Shown here piece by piece: positions 26,401 to 39,800 of a stretch of DNA of 64,000 nt. The DNA is from Liolophura sinensis (lineage: Eukaryota > Mollusca > Polyplacophora > Chitonida > Chitonidae): positions 28,873,608 to 28,937,607 of the forward strand of contig NC_088300.1 of NCBI RefSeq assembly GCF_032854445.1. The letters run 5' to 3'. Positions within the stretch are counted from its first letter, which is position 1; the number at the start of each line of letters is the position of its first letter. The notes below the pieces were generated by a model that did no database searches, was not told the origin of the DNA, and saw only the letters and a program-made list of their open reading frames with translations. Position numbers and translations under genes: made by a program.

Positions 26401-29400
26401 ATAGCGGACCTTCCTGAGAGCAATAATATCTTAACGACAGCGGGGTCGCTCGTCCCAAAGCGGAATGCCTACCTAAGCAAACATATATGCTCTCAGAGAA
26501 CAGCCACTTAGCAAAATAGCTACCGGGCTACCGCAAACGTGTTTACCTGTTGAATATACTACCAAACCATTATTTATTTATCCAATTGCAAGCAGCTATA
26601 TTTGTATTCATGTTAATGACAATTCTCTTGAGGGAATCCCTCTTGCAGTCAAACAGTACGTTCAACCGTTATAAGAGTGCTATTCCTGGGCTAAATCACT
26701 ATGTTTATGACAGTATAAATCATATAATAGGCTCCGCGTAGAGATCCGAGGGGTAGGCTGTGTAAAAGTTGTGGTATCCAGGACTGAAATATTTGAATCA
26801 CCTTGTATAGCACCTAAACCATGAAAGCGTCGCTCGTGTAAGGCCCAGCATGTAGAGCCATATAACCACGATGCCGACGCAATTACTGTGGACACCAGAC
26901 CTTTGAATTAAGATTTATACTGGGTTTGGGTTACCGTTTATCTATAGGGTCCAACAATGGTAAGTGACATTTGTTATACATTATTCAGTTCGAACCTCTG
27001 ACCAAATCGATCATTGTGGGCTGGCGCTAGTCTGACAGTCTACTGTTTACCAGCCAGACAAGTTGGAGTGACCACGATGTACAGTGTTCCTTATTATACT
27101 TTTGTAGGGTAGGGGTGGGTGTAAGCCTGGGAATAGAGTGGGGGGGGGGGGGGGGGGTACTTGCCTGATCGTACAAGGCTATGTATATAGATAGTCACTA
27201 CAGATAACCGCCGTCAATCCCGCGTTCACGCTTGATTTGTTTAATAGCGATTCTACTCAGAAATGTTGAAAGAAAACTTCTACAGATGTATTTTAACATT
27301 TTAACATTCTGTGTTGTACACTGAAGTTCTGCAATTCATGGGCTCGTGTGATTAGGACGTGCAAATGTGCAATCAGCATGTGCAAACTGATCATGCTATG
27401 TACTATGAAGACGGAGATGTCGAAAAAGGCGTGAGAGTAGCCTATGTGCATGTAAAATTTATAGATTGCCCAAGTCGATCTTAATTGTTTATTTCATTCT
27501 AAAAGATATGTCATCCACTGTAGGCGTATTTACCATACATACACAACATGTTTACTAACTGTAACTGTAAATGATTCTGAAAATTGGTCTTTTTATGAGT
27601 ACGGGCATACTTTCTTTCGTGGTTAACAAATGGTAGGCGCCATTATCTGAAAAAAAAAATGAATACATGTTTGGGGTTTAATCACAATTTCACAGCCCCC
27701 CCCCCCCCCACACACACACACAACACATACTTTCCTAATGAATCAATTCGAAAACAACATTACTTATATAAAGCCAACAGTTTGTGAGCAACGTATTATA
27801 ATGAATACTTAAAAAAATCTTTAATTAGATTTACTTATAGCATCGCTAGCGACGTTGAAAAATAATTGAGTCATCTGCACATTCAACGTCGGGCTGTGAA
27901 ATTCTAAACTTTCGGAAGTAAACTATGATATATAGATCACTTTGTATCTTTTAATATAGGCTTGATTCGGTCTCTCCCGCCTGCTAACTGGTCCGCTTTC
28001 TTATTGGAGAAATTTGCATAAGGATGAACACGACAATATGTATATTAACACAAGCAAATAATTTCAGGAATTCCACTTTTGCCTGATCACGGGTCTACCT
28101 ATCGCGTTAAGAGATGTATATAGACGTATTAAGCACATTTAACTATATACAAATGATGATAATTAAATAACAGTTCATAAATATCTATTGCCCTACCCCT
28201 GAGTGTTTAATACTGTGTAGCGGGACATATGATAATAGCCTGTCATTATGTACCCTTAACAGATTCTCAGGAAAACGGTTTCAAAGTGAGACCAAACTCG
28301 ACTTGTCCATGTATACCGAAAGTGGGTTTGGGAACAATCGTCCTTTTTACCAGCTGTCGCGAATGGCTTTCTTTCTTCCGTTTCCCCCCATCATTTCAAT
28401 CGTATGTGAAAATTGGCAAAGTGGAGAGCATGATTAAGTCAGAAACGTCACAACCTTTACAGAATAGCCTTCCAGTGTTTCATTATATACAGTCAGATTA
28501 ACTGCTGTTGTGGTGCTTTTGTATTGCGCTGAACGAACCGTGTTGTCATGCCATGCCGTGTATAGTTTCTGCTGGCGAGGCCGTCGTCAATACATGACGA
28601 AGTGCTGTTATCTATGGCCAGGCCATGCTCCGTTAGATATCAACAGACCTGTTAGTTTACCACATATAGCAGGCATACAGACAGTTATAGGTAAACTTGT
28701 TAGACATATCATTATATTTGCCAAGGAATATATGTGCAGTTTTGGCAGCCTGAGTAACCTGTCTCCATGGAACCGGAACAAGTGAGTATATATGCCGTAC
28801 GAATTAATCAAGGCATTTTAATTGGATTATAGAATACTTCTATATCACAGTAATAAATACACATATGACATTGGTTTGTATACGATGCAAAAATACGAAA
28901 TAGATCCGTACTAATTTGACAGGCTAGGAGCTATATAACGGAAAAGGTATATGCGTTTTTTTTTTGTTTTTGTTTTTTTTTTCGTTTTTTTTTTTTTAAG
29001 GAAGTGAGTGACAGGATAAACTAACTTACCAGATATGGTCCTAAAAGTCAAACTGCTATATTACCCCAACGTTTTAAGATGTGTGCCTTATGTCCTATGG
29101 GAATAGGCATTATTTCTGATAGTTATATTAAGTTCTAGTGTCTAAACAGTGATTATAAAGTGAGATATATCGTCTACACGGTAAAGTTTTGCCTATGCAA
29201 TACAGGAGAAATCAACCGACAATTTTCCATTATGACATGATTCATTTTTCTTTAATCCTGAAGACGATCTGAAGTGCATCATATTGATAGTATAAAAAAA
29301 ATGATGCCTGTTGCTAACAGATTAAAACCTATGCTTCAGCGGTTTCAGCAAATGTATTTACATGTAGGCGACAATTAGTATCAAGCTGTATAGCCTCTGG

Positions 29401-31508
29401 TCGACCGCAGATTGGTTTTGGTCACTTGTTTTCCTCAAGGATTGACTTTGAAACGAGACTCGCTTTTGGATTTTTTTTTCTGCATTATGTTTGAGGTACA
29501 TTTTAGGTAAGAACTATGCTAATCCAAAGACGTAGGCAGCATATTGTTTTGGCCTAACCATATTATGTTTCAAAGAACTGTATAATCGTTAAATAAGTTG
29601 TTGGATCGGATGTGAATGAATCAGAACAAAACAATCAGCATATCACCTTAAACTAAGCTTGTATGTCCTTGCCTAAAAACTATGAAAAAGAACAATGGCA
29701 GCAAAAAGCTTGCATTTTGTCATGTCTGCCCCCGCACTGAAAGTCTGCATTTCGCTAAAATACAACATCAGGTGCAAATGTACACATGTATGTACAAATG
29801 TATACACTTTACCTATACGAACAGTTGTAGATCAGGGCTCCTTAATCCTTTTTTTTGTCTGTAATCATTTATTATTACACTAGGTATTTTATACGTTAAA
29901 GATTTATAACATTAATTCTCCACTCTGTGCAGAAAAAAAAAACTATTTATGACATTTATAAGAGAGAGCAAGATCGAAGTAGTTCGACCATTTTACTAGG
30001 TGTCACATGTTTACAATGTAACATAAGCAATAAAGGCCTACCGTGTCTGTGTTACATAGTTCGCTTTGTTTAATGCCGGCGTTCCACTCTTGTATTCGTG
30101 TAGGCGAGCAAAACTTACAAGTTCGGTGACCTGTAAGTCTATATCAAGTCCTTTTATGATCTGGCAAAGAATCAGTACAGCAAGTTTTATGACGAGAAAT
30201 GAATAGTGTGGTACGCAACACATCACACTTTGGATCTTTATTGCACTCAGGCATGAACTTCTTTTGTAAACAGAAGTAGGGACATTATTAAGGACATAAA
30301 GCATCGAGGTACATAAATTACACTGGATATACTGATACCAGGCTCAGTTAGGCAATGATAAGCGTGCGTGTTACAGGATATTAAGCAAATATAGCTTGCT
30401 GACAGGAATTCAATCTCCAGTTTATACACACGCAAGTTTTTCCATTACAGCATTGGCTTGATATTTGATAATAATCTCTCAAGATCAACAATATATAGTT
30501 TCTATCTTGCACCCAGAATACGAGCTAGAGACCTTTTTGCTGTTGTCGATCTCACTCCAAAAGCCGTCTTCTTTGTAAAACATGTCGAAAAAAGAAACAT
30601 TTGATCGAAAGATTGTTCGTATGCACTTGACACTTTTTCGTTTTAAACACTTGAATATGGAATATGAAGTCGTTACCTATTGCATATGGAATTTTTGACA
30701 CTTGGACATTGAATATGGAACCTATGTGTGCTGGGTCTCACAAAGGTTAAAACGTTGAAAAAGCGCGTAAATTTGTTTCTTCAGAAAGTTCCCAGTTTTG
30801 GTTTGAAACTTCAAAGAAGTGTTATAGAAGGGATGGGGGTGTTGGGGTGGGGGAGGGGGGTGGTTTTGGGGGATTCCAAGGCCATGGCATTTGCGTTTCA
30901 TTTTGTACAACAGCATCCAGAAGAAAAAAGGCTAAAACTCCTAAAAATGATCAGGGTCTAGGGGATGTTTATTCATCGTGAATTAGATCGCCACGTTGGA
31001 TAGATGAACACTTCCAATCAAAGTGCAACTCTGATACATTTTCTTATCGACAATGTTATGCTACCATGGCACAATATTTGAATACCGATTTAACTTATTT
31101 GCCTTGAACACAACTTACTTTTTTCCACCATCATTGGAAACTGTTGACTGCTTCTCTTTGTATGATTCCGTCCAAATTTTGTCTTTTTATATACTTTCTT
31201 AGTTCTTTGGTGGTTTGTGTTAAACGTCATTTTTGAAATTGGGGTTGTGATTATCGGCCTAGAACGTTCATATTGGCTGATGGCTGGTATACGAATGTCT
31301 GTTTCAACACAAAGATGGCAGCTTCGTCGTGTTGGTATACAGTCCGATATGGTAGGAGGTAACCTTATATACTTCCACTATTTCTACATCATAGAGACAC
31401 GGTGAAAAAAGTTAAAAAAGGCATGTTAATATTTCGTTACATGTTCGGGTATTCCTTAGGCTCATTTGGAATCGCCCTATATATTGGCTATATTTTTGCC
31501 AATTTGGC

Positions 31509-31838
31509 ATGTCGGTTATTACACCGTTATGCGGTAAACAAATGAAATTGGTTAGACGAAATGTCTTTATGGTCGTCACCAGAATAGTCATTGGGGAAGT
31601 GAAGTATAATGACTTCCACGTGCTACATGTGCACAAAAGCGTCCAAATCGCAGTGAAACACGCCTTTTTCTGCCGTGACGCTTCAGTGGTTGTGTACTAC
31701 CTTTTTGAACAGGCATGCGCTGAACAAGATAAAGACAGTACTTTGGACCGATTTAATAAATTAACAGAACAATTGGACTGTATGTATTCTTTTGCCTTCC
31801 TTAGGCTAATTATTCGGTGGAATGATTTAAAGAAGTGA
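31509..31838 (+). CDS. Unrecognised 109-codon ORF
   Basis: This frame opens with a true ATG and runs 109 codons to a stop in AT-rich DNA. The product has mixed composition (two VVxR/VKxN-like basic stretches and several Cys), no clear signal peptide and no motif I recognise. No poly-A signal or flanking exon stands out. A frame this long can occur by chance in 64 kb, so it is listed only as a candidate and may equally be non-coding. Confidence 0.15.
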   Translation: MSVITPLCGKQMKLVRRNVFMVVTRIVIGEVKYNDFHVLHVHKSVQIAVKHAFFCRDASVVVYYLFEQACAEQDKDSTLDRFNKLTEQLDCMYSFAFLRLIIRWNDLKK

Positions 31839-32249
31839 CATTCCTAGTCATGACAGTACATTTTGTTAACTTCGTAAAATGTATAGACGAATAATCCTGA
31901 ATGACACATATATACAACTAGAAGTAATGGGTTCTCGCGTGCGATGACAATCATGTGACTAATTGGCTGTGGACGAAATAGGGTGGTCTGCATGGTTTTC
32001 GCCACAAAGAAAAGTGAACGCGGTTGTGCAAGTGAAATATTCTTGAATATCGTGTGCAACACAAATATAAATATACAAGATCACATCATGGAGAGTAAAA
32101 CCAGACAATGGTGATAGCTGACTACTGGTCATATAACCGATGAAATACAATGTCAGTTTATCTCGTTTAGGGTTTTACTCGAGCTGTTCATGTAAATGCT
32201 TACAAAGTAACAACTTAGACAGTCCTTAGAACCATGGCGTATAGAGCAA

Positions 32250-32390
32250 GATAAGTAAAAAAAAAATAAAACAACTAAAGAAAAAAACAATAAAAAAACA
32301 CAAAAACAAACAAACAAACAAAAAAAAACAAACAAAAAAAACAACAAAAACAACAACAAAAAACAAACTAACAAACAAAAAAACAGTAGA
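32250..32390. repeat. Low-complexity A/AAAC-rich tract
   Basis: About 140 bases consist almost only of A with spaced C, mostly AAAC and AAAAAC steps. It produces Phe/Val/Leu-rich open frames on the minus strand that are not genes. Slightly upstream and downstream are decayed SINE pieces. Confidence 0.9.
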
Positions 32391-32454
32391 ATAACTCATA
32401 ATGCTGTCCTTAGATTTAATAACAATCGCATAAAAACAATACATAAACCACAGA

Positions 32455-32545
32455 TCCTGGTCTAGAATAGAAATTTAACCCCCATGTATTGTGTGGCCTA
32501 CTGAATGAAATGCAAGCGCCTTAACCGCTCGGCCACAGCCTTCTT
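32455..32545 (-). repeat. tRNA-like SINE relic
   Basis: On the minus strand it reads GGCTGTGGCCGAGCGGTTAA then GGCGCTTGCA, a very good A-box/D-arm of the Leu/Ser tRNA type, followed by a weak B-box (GGGGTTAAATTTC). I cannot pair an acceptor stem or a clean anticodon arm, so a SINE head is more likely than a working tRNA. Confidence 0.5.
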
Positions 32546-33854
32546 CCCTCCGTGAAGTCGAAGTTCACAAGAACATGCAACATTCCAGACTTTAGCATGG
32601 GAACCATGGTTTTAATCTTTCGCAGATAACTACTTGGTTATAGTTACGCAACTATTCGTCGTTTGAAAAGTGGCCCTCTTGATATTACTAAAGTAGGTAT
32701 TTAGGGCACACGGTTGTTTAATAACCTACACTAATGAACTCTTTATGGTAACACAGTATCTTAATTATTTGATCAATGTTTTCTTAAATTATCGACAACG
32801 TAGGAATTTTTCTACGGGTTCAAAGAGCTCTTGTGCGAAAACTATTTATTGTCGTGGAGGCATGATGGAAGTTGAGCGAGTCCCATATGTATTTGCATGG
32901 AAGAGTTCATTTTGGTTATTGTTATTATAAATGCCCAAGGCATATTTATTGATTTTCAAAGAAGTACTGAGCTCAGTTCCTAGTACTTAAATTTTATCGA
33001 TTAATTTACAATTTCTAGATTTAATTATCAATAATATTTTAATATTACCACAACAAAAACTTATGCATATGTTTAATTTGTCATGCCATATAAAGATATA
33101 TCACAGACTCAAAGAAATGCGGAGAGCAGATTCCAATAATCCATTTTATATGTAAACTTGACCTTTAACACGTGGACTGAGCCTGTCCCTATAAAATCGA
33201 GTTGCGCCAGGAGACCACCGATATCTCCTGGTGTAACAATGGGTGCTGACAGGCAATTGTTCGATTATCACTTTTTCTTAACATCATATCAATTCGCTTG
33301 TATTTACGATCTTCATTCATAAACGAATCGCGTGCTTTGGGGACAAGTGAAACGGATTAATACAAAACTCAGCGATCAGTCTCAGGGGGCTTCAACGTGA
33401 GTCCACAGGTTTTGTGTGAGGCGTTTCGCCTGTTAATAACGAGCTTAAAAACGGAGTGTTTGACAATGGGGTCCACATCTCACCCATAACAATTCCCCCC
33501 AGTGAACTGTGCTATGACCTATGAGTTTATAGATACGCCCCAGACGGTCTGGTCGCCACATGGAGATATATCAAGTAGCATTCCCTGCCCCTGCTGTTAC
33601 ATGGCAATAACGGGGAGACAATGTTCTTGGAAGCAACAATTTTGGATACAGATAATGTGTAGATAAATCAGAGTGGAATTTAGATCTGTGAAGACACAAG
33701 CATAAGGTCTTATGCTTCAATCCGGGGTATATTGGTCACATAGGTTGTAACCCTTGATCCATCGTCTCGTTTAGTTTTGAACACGATTTCCCCTGGTGTT
33801 TTGGGATCTGTATGCGAAGATCTCTCTTACTCGTCGTTTTCTGTGTCCATAACG

Positions 33855-36800
33855 ATGAAGTTATGCAATGACACGGGGATTTACCTCCCCCCAATCCTCC
33901 CGAGGTTCGGACCAGTCAAAGAGTTCCATTACCCGGATGTACCCCTTAAACCTTTGCGAAAAGTGACGAATTTTCCGGAAAATTCGCCAGCAAAGGCAAA
34001 GCAACGCAACGTGAAATTTCACACGTATCCACCGACGCGAGAGAAGAGGTCAAAACGGTGGGTGAATGTTCACGAAACGAACGGACGAGTGATTCGCTTG
34101 ATGAAGGTAGGCAGTCACGAAACATCGAAACATCGACGACAACGAATCAGTCGAATGAATGAAGAAAATCTTGAACTGATAGAAAATAACTAAAACATCT
34201 GAGTTGTACAATTGAGCTAATTCATCTCACGAATTGTGAAAGACTCTTGCGAATTTTCCGATTAACCAAGTGAGTCAACAATATATAAACCAGATGAGTT
34301 TCATGACTAAGCTGATCTGGACATAAAAAAGTCAAATTTTTCAGTCAGTTAACCGAAGCTTTTCTCTCAGTATGTTCATTTAAGAGAGCAAAAAGAATTA
34401 TCAAGATTTTAAGAATGAGAATTTGACATCAGCTTCTTAAGCACCAGCAGGTCTTTCGTCAAAACATCAAAAAACATTAAAAAACACAAAAATTTGCTAT
34501 ATTCTTTTGATGTGTTCGATCATATGGACAGTTGCACTTCAAACTTATACTTGGCTGTAATATTCATTTCAGGCAATTTCATTTCAAATTACAAGGGATT
34601 CATCAATCCCTTGTAAACTACTGCACTGCCATATTTTTCATGACGTAGATTCGAGGCACGAGCCAAACCAATAACTATGAGATTTGCTATATTCTCTTGG
34701 GGAGTTTTTCAAAGTATACGCCACCTTCATGTCTAAATGTGTGGCAATGAAGAGCCTGAATTGCCAAACTAAATATCAACTCATACCTGCAGACAAAGTC
34801 ACCACTACTAGAATATATGGTCTGCCTGAAATAAAACTTCAAGTATGGAGTTTGTCGTACCTCAATTGTCTTGGTGACACTTTATTCTGCTTGACAATAA
34901 GATACTCACGACTGTTAAAATACTGACGACTTATTTTGAAATCAAATGAGCGACTACATTTTATTTTGCGATATAAAGAGATTTGTATTTAACATTGTCA
35001 ACGACTTGTTCCTGCTATATTTTGCTCTCGCCCTTTTTAACGCACATACCCGATCAACTATTGCATAAAAAATCTAAACTTCTCGGCTCAGGTAACGTAC
35101 TTTTACACGGCTCTCCTTTTGCACCTCATTTTTGCACAGGCCTAGCGACAGAAACATTGTACACGCGGATTTATTTGACGACCATTAAATCAAAGAGTGC
35201 TCGTGAAATAAAAGGAGTCTTACGCACGCTAATGGCTATTCGTCGGCTTAAAAGATAACCTTTTGACTTTAAAAGACTTAATAGTATTTTGCTGTCTTTA
35301 TTATCCCTGGTTACTGTAAATATTACCAAACATTTCTTCAGTAAGTGGAAATGTAGGAACTACTTTGAAGAAAAGTACATTTGCAACTACTGCGGTTCCA
35401 TTTGCGTAAATACAGGCCTAAGTTGATAAAATTGATGCTTACTTCATCCTGTTCCTTACAAATGTAAAACTAACTTGGTTGACCTCCAAAAAAAAAAAAA
35501 AAAACAAATAAAAAAAAAAAATTCATAGAATCAATGCCTTCCCGTGGCATATTGGTACATGTACGCTGAATTATATATACACATAGTTACATCAATACTT
35601 TTCGTACCGTACGACTACACATAGAGTGAAATATGATAAGTGAAATATTTATTTTCGCATCTTGTCTCAGACTTGGCCAGTATGGTATAGTATCCATAGG
35701 TTTTCTTACTCACCCAATATCAGTGAGTTGTCTTTATCTAACAGGCGTCCGACGATGGCCGTAAAAGGATACCAGTCCTCCCGCCTTTGCAGATGCGGTC
35801 GTCTGCTCACTCAAAGACCAGACGACGAATTGCAAAAGCCGTTCACACTTCCCTAGAAGCTGTAAGTTTCACGGTTAATAAGCAAGGGAGTAACTTCCTT
35901 TGCACTGCTTGCTTTTGGGTTTGTTTGTTTCACGCATATGTCCACAACATTAACAACTTATAAGAAGCCATAACCAGAGTCCGGTCATATGTAAAGCCTT
36001 TTCTACATTCAAATGGTTGTTTAACCGATCCATAAAGTCCGTAAGTAGCCTAATCTAAGACCGAGGAATGTAATGTTTCATGTAAGGATTATAAGTTGAT
36101 ATTCTACCTGCTTTCTTCCCCAAGGCCCAGTACAGCCACTGGCACAAACCATCCCGTCATCTCAGTTTGATGGTCGATCGTAAAGTCATCGCACATTTGC
36201 GGGTAAGTTTGCCTATTGCATTGTTTGATTTCAACCTCCTAAAGTGCATAAAGTAGTCATATTCACATGTATCGACTTATCTGTAAGATGATGTTTCACT
36301 TAAAGTCATAGTTCATATCTTTAAGTCTATCACACCTTAACAAAACTTGCTGTTACATGTATAACACCTTTCGATTTAATATAATGATGCTGGAAGGGGT
36401 AATATGGGATAAAATGTTAGAAACCAAAAAATTGTTAAAACATGACATAAAATGTATGCATTCAGATTCATTCGAGCATTTTCTAAAAATTATCCTTTTT
36501 TCAAGGCAATGTTGAAATGACCTTTCCCTCCTAAAGTAAATCGGGCTAAAGATGTGAGGTCTGTTGCTCACTTCTCTTCTCCGATGATGATTTATAAAGA
36601 GGACAATGGTCAGTCCGACGTGGACCCGATTCACAATTGCGCACCAAAAGTGACCCCATTCAGACAAATGAATGTTTCGAAACACTCTTTACGTTGCTAA
36701 ACTGTATATTTTTTTCGTTTCAGAGAAAGTTAATACGCCGTCTGGAACAGAGATTGTACAATCTAGACGAGGTCGAGAACCAGTTGGGTGTGAATTCACA

Positions 36801-39800
36801 GACCACTCCTCCAACATCAGCCGATCGAAAGGTGTGGTTTGGCCTTGTCATATCTGAAAGTTTAAAGATAACTAAACTTGAAATTCAGTTAGAAGGATAT
36901 ACATAAGCCAATGTACATCGAGTAAGAAAACTTTTCTTGCCTTGTATTTTGTGTCATCTTATAGACTAAGGCTTCAAATCAGTATTTGGACTGCTTGTTT
37001 TCCAGGTTTCCATGTTAAAATTTGGATGGGTAATATTTTATCGCAGGCTTCTCAAAATATTTATCTAATTAATCGAGATTTTGTTAAGTATGTGTATTTC
37101 AGGAGTGTTACACTGTCAGTTAACTCTTTTTAAAGGCTGTGAACCGGTTTTCAGTTCACAACTAAATAGATGATATGGACAGTCATGCTCAACATGGTCT
37201 TAATAAGCAACTGTACAATTGTGACGCTCAACCGTGCACACACACAAATTTACAATTATATTATTTTGCATACTTAAATCTTCATTGTTTGTTGTTTTTT
37301 TGTTCTTACTTGCAGTCAACCAAAACACCCACTGACATATTTGAGAAATATTCGGAGTTCGGAGAAAAACTGAATGGCGACATCTCTGAAACGCTTACAA
37401 GACTAAAACCACTGGATATGTCGGACAGTAAGCTTAGCTCCGCGATGAATGGGAAGAGTGACAGTTCGTCAGGGGCCCGTCGTTCAGAGGGCAATGTTAT
37501 GCCGCTGAATTCCAATACGCCCCTACCCGACATAGAGCACAGTAAAACACCTGTCTCCGAATCCACTAATGCTGTATTTGAGAATGGCAGAACAGAAAAA
37601 ATCGAGGACGCACAGAAAACACCAAAGTCTGATGAACTGCACATCCGGAGCGAGCACGGAGAAATTGAGAGAACAACCCCTGAAACACAGGCTGACTGCG
37701 ATGACCAGGCGGTTCACAGGGGACTCAACGCAGGCATTGAGAGAGAGGCCTCCTTGTTCACTCTGACCAAAGTTGTTGTCGACGAACAACCGGAACCGGA
37801 TATAAGCCCAGTGGCAACACCTGTCATGTTCCGCCCGATGACGCGAGAGGAGACGAGACTAAGCTTTAACGACCGGATGGAAAGGGTTCTAAAAGGTCAA
37901 GTTCACGTGACTTGTCCACCAGATGATAGAGCTTTGAAACTTTACGTCAGCTCGGGATTTTCAGGTAATGAATTCACGCATCTCGCGTCACAGATATTGA
38001 GCTTGACACGAAAATTTTCAAACCAGATGGCTGAAGTTTCATACAATGCTAAATTGATCATTTAGTAGCTACACAATGATATGTAATTTGAGACTATGTT
38101 GTGAGGGCGTATTGGGCGAATTTCAAATTGTTCGAAGAGAATTTGATACGAATTCTTTATACCAACATACAATCGCTAAAGCTTCTGATAGTGATAAATT
38201 GATGATATAATTTAAATTTATCCTGTGTCTATGCTGAGGAGGGGTAATGGGTGGATTTCATAATCATTGGAAAATAACATTTATATTCTATGTGATCGTT
38301 TATAAATTTATTTATTTAATTGGTGAGTAAGTGCTTGGGGTTTGATGTCGTACTTAACAATTTCAGTCGTCATATGACAACGAAGGAGTCCTTAGAGTGC
38401 ATGTAATGTGCCTCCTTGTTGCAGGACGGGTTTCTACCGCTCTTTTATCTAGTGATGTTTCACTGAGATGACTTACTGAAGCAAATAAGCCGCCCCGCCC
38501 GAGCCATTATACTGATACTGGTCAACTAGTCGTTGCACTATCCCCTTAAGGAAGTTACAACTTCCTCTTTTAAGGTCAAAGGTGACCCGACCCAATATTG
38601 ACCCTAGATCGCTCTACCAACTGTGCCGGATTTATTAAATTGGTGTTTTACTCTGTACTCAAGAATAGTTCACTTATACGCCAGCATTATGATGGGAGGG
38701 AACCGAGCAGAGCCTGAGTGAAGCCCACGATCATCCGCAGTTTGCAGGGGGGCCTTCCCATATACGGCCGGAGGGGAAGTCAGTATGGGCTGGACTTTAA
38801 CACTCGGCGAGCCTACTGGGCTCACGTCTCGTTCACAGATACAGTGATGCACGTCTTATGCTTATCGATACAGTATTACACGTACTATCTTTATAGACAC
38901 AGAAGTTGAGCGGAGTTTGCTGTTGGAAAGAGTATTCCCTTTACTAAGAGAAGCTGTATTAGGGAAAGGTTATGAGCTTGAGATATACGACCTTCACTGG
39001 GGTCTCAAGGACACCATCACTGACGATCATCGCATTCAGCAGCTTTGTATGGACATGGTGGTCAAGTCACGGGAAAGCCCCTTCGGCACAAGCTTCCTGG
39101 TAAATTACTGCTTAAGAGACTTAACCTGTGTGTGGCATAAATCACACTGGTACTTGATGATTCTCCCTGAACGGTTTTATTATAAAGATATAATTCAATA
39201 TTGATAACAGTTACTTGTGTGTGATTTGTTTATCTCCGATACACTTCAGCCAATCGCTGATTTCTCACGGGTTTCTATTATAAGTCCAAAGCATCTCTTC
39301 CTACCACTTCACACATGGTCCTTAAATAGGAATAAATTTGTTCTTTATTGACTTCTTTCCGAAGTGGACAAGTCAAGTGTGCAAGTCTTGCAGTTCAATG
39401 TATTTCTTAGCGATTCTGGTTGAGCAATGAGGCATTGAAGTGTAGCCAAGGACAGAAATATGTGTTAGCCAGATCTTCTATAATCAACTTCAGTCAATGG
39501 GTAACGAGCATTAAGCTTTAATCCAATAAGGTAATAGTTGTTTTATGGAACCAGATTTACACAGTAACAAAAGCGTAAACCATATACTGTTACAAAATAA
39601 GGAGTATTTTTCTCTCTCCTGCTCTAGTTATTTCTTGGAGAGAAGTATGGGCCCTACCTTCTACCAACGACCATCCCCGCGGAGGAGTACGACAAAATAT
39701 ACCGTGCGGCTAACACAGAGCTTGTACGTCAACAAAGGCTAATCGCCGAGCGCGCTGCTGCCATAGAGGCGGCTAAGGCGGAGGCACAACAACGACGTCA

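Larger units (their letters stand above)
23429..33854. other. Gene-poor gap between MYB and the NWD-like gene
   Basis: The first 1-2 kb is probably MYB 3' UTR: AATAAA occurs near 24833, 25291 and 25535, and none is decisive. The rest is AT-rich, with poly-C/CA tracts (25010-25045, 27698-27723), an 18-base G run near 27140, T-rich tracts near 28955-29000 and an (AAAC)n-rich tract at 32250-32390. Two imperfect 39-base repeats lie at 25998-26075. Decayed SINE pieces are at 32005-32075 and 32455-32545. Small ORFs at 28229-28501, 28510-28785 and 31509-31838 resemble nothing I know. A TATAAAA at 33190-33196 could belong to the NWD-like gene promoter. Confidence 0.55.

Noticed and set aside
28229-28785. 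Two consecutive plus-strand frames of about 90 codons
   Set aside because: They have no motif, no supporting splice pattern and no leader; their composition fits chance open frames.
32153-32444. Phe/Val/Leu-rich minus-strand frames that look like membrane proteins
   Set aside because: They come from the A/AAAC low-complexity tract, not from a gene.
32455-32545. tRNA-Leu or tRNA-Ser gene
   Set aside because: The A-box is excellent, but the B-box is weak and no acceptor stem or anticodon arm can be paired, so it is a SINE relic.
33777-34193. 138-codon single-exon gene
   Set aside because: The frame opens with TTG; the first ATG is at 33855, and a GTAGGC donor at 34107 with the right phase makes it more likely the first exon of the NWD-like gene.
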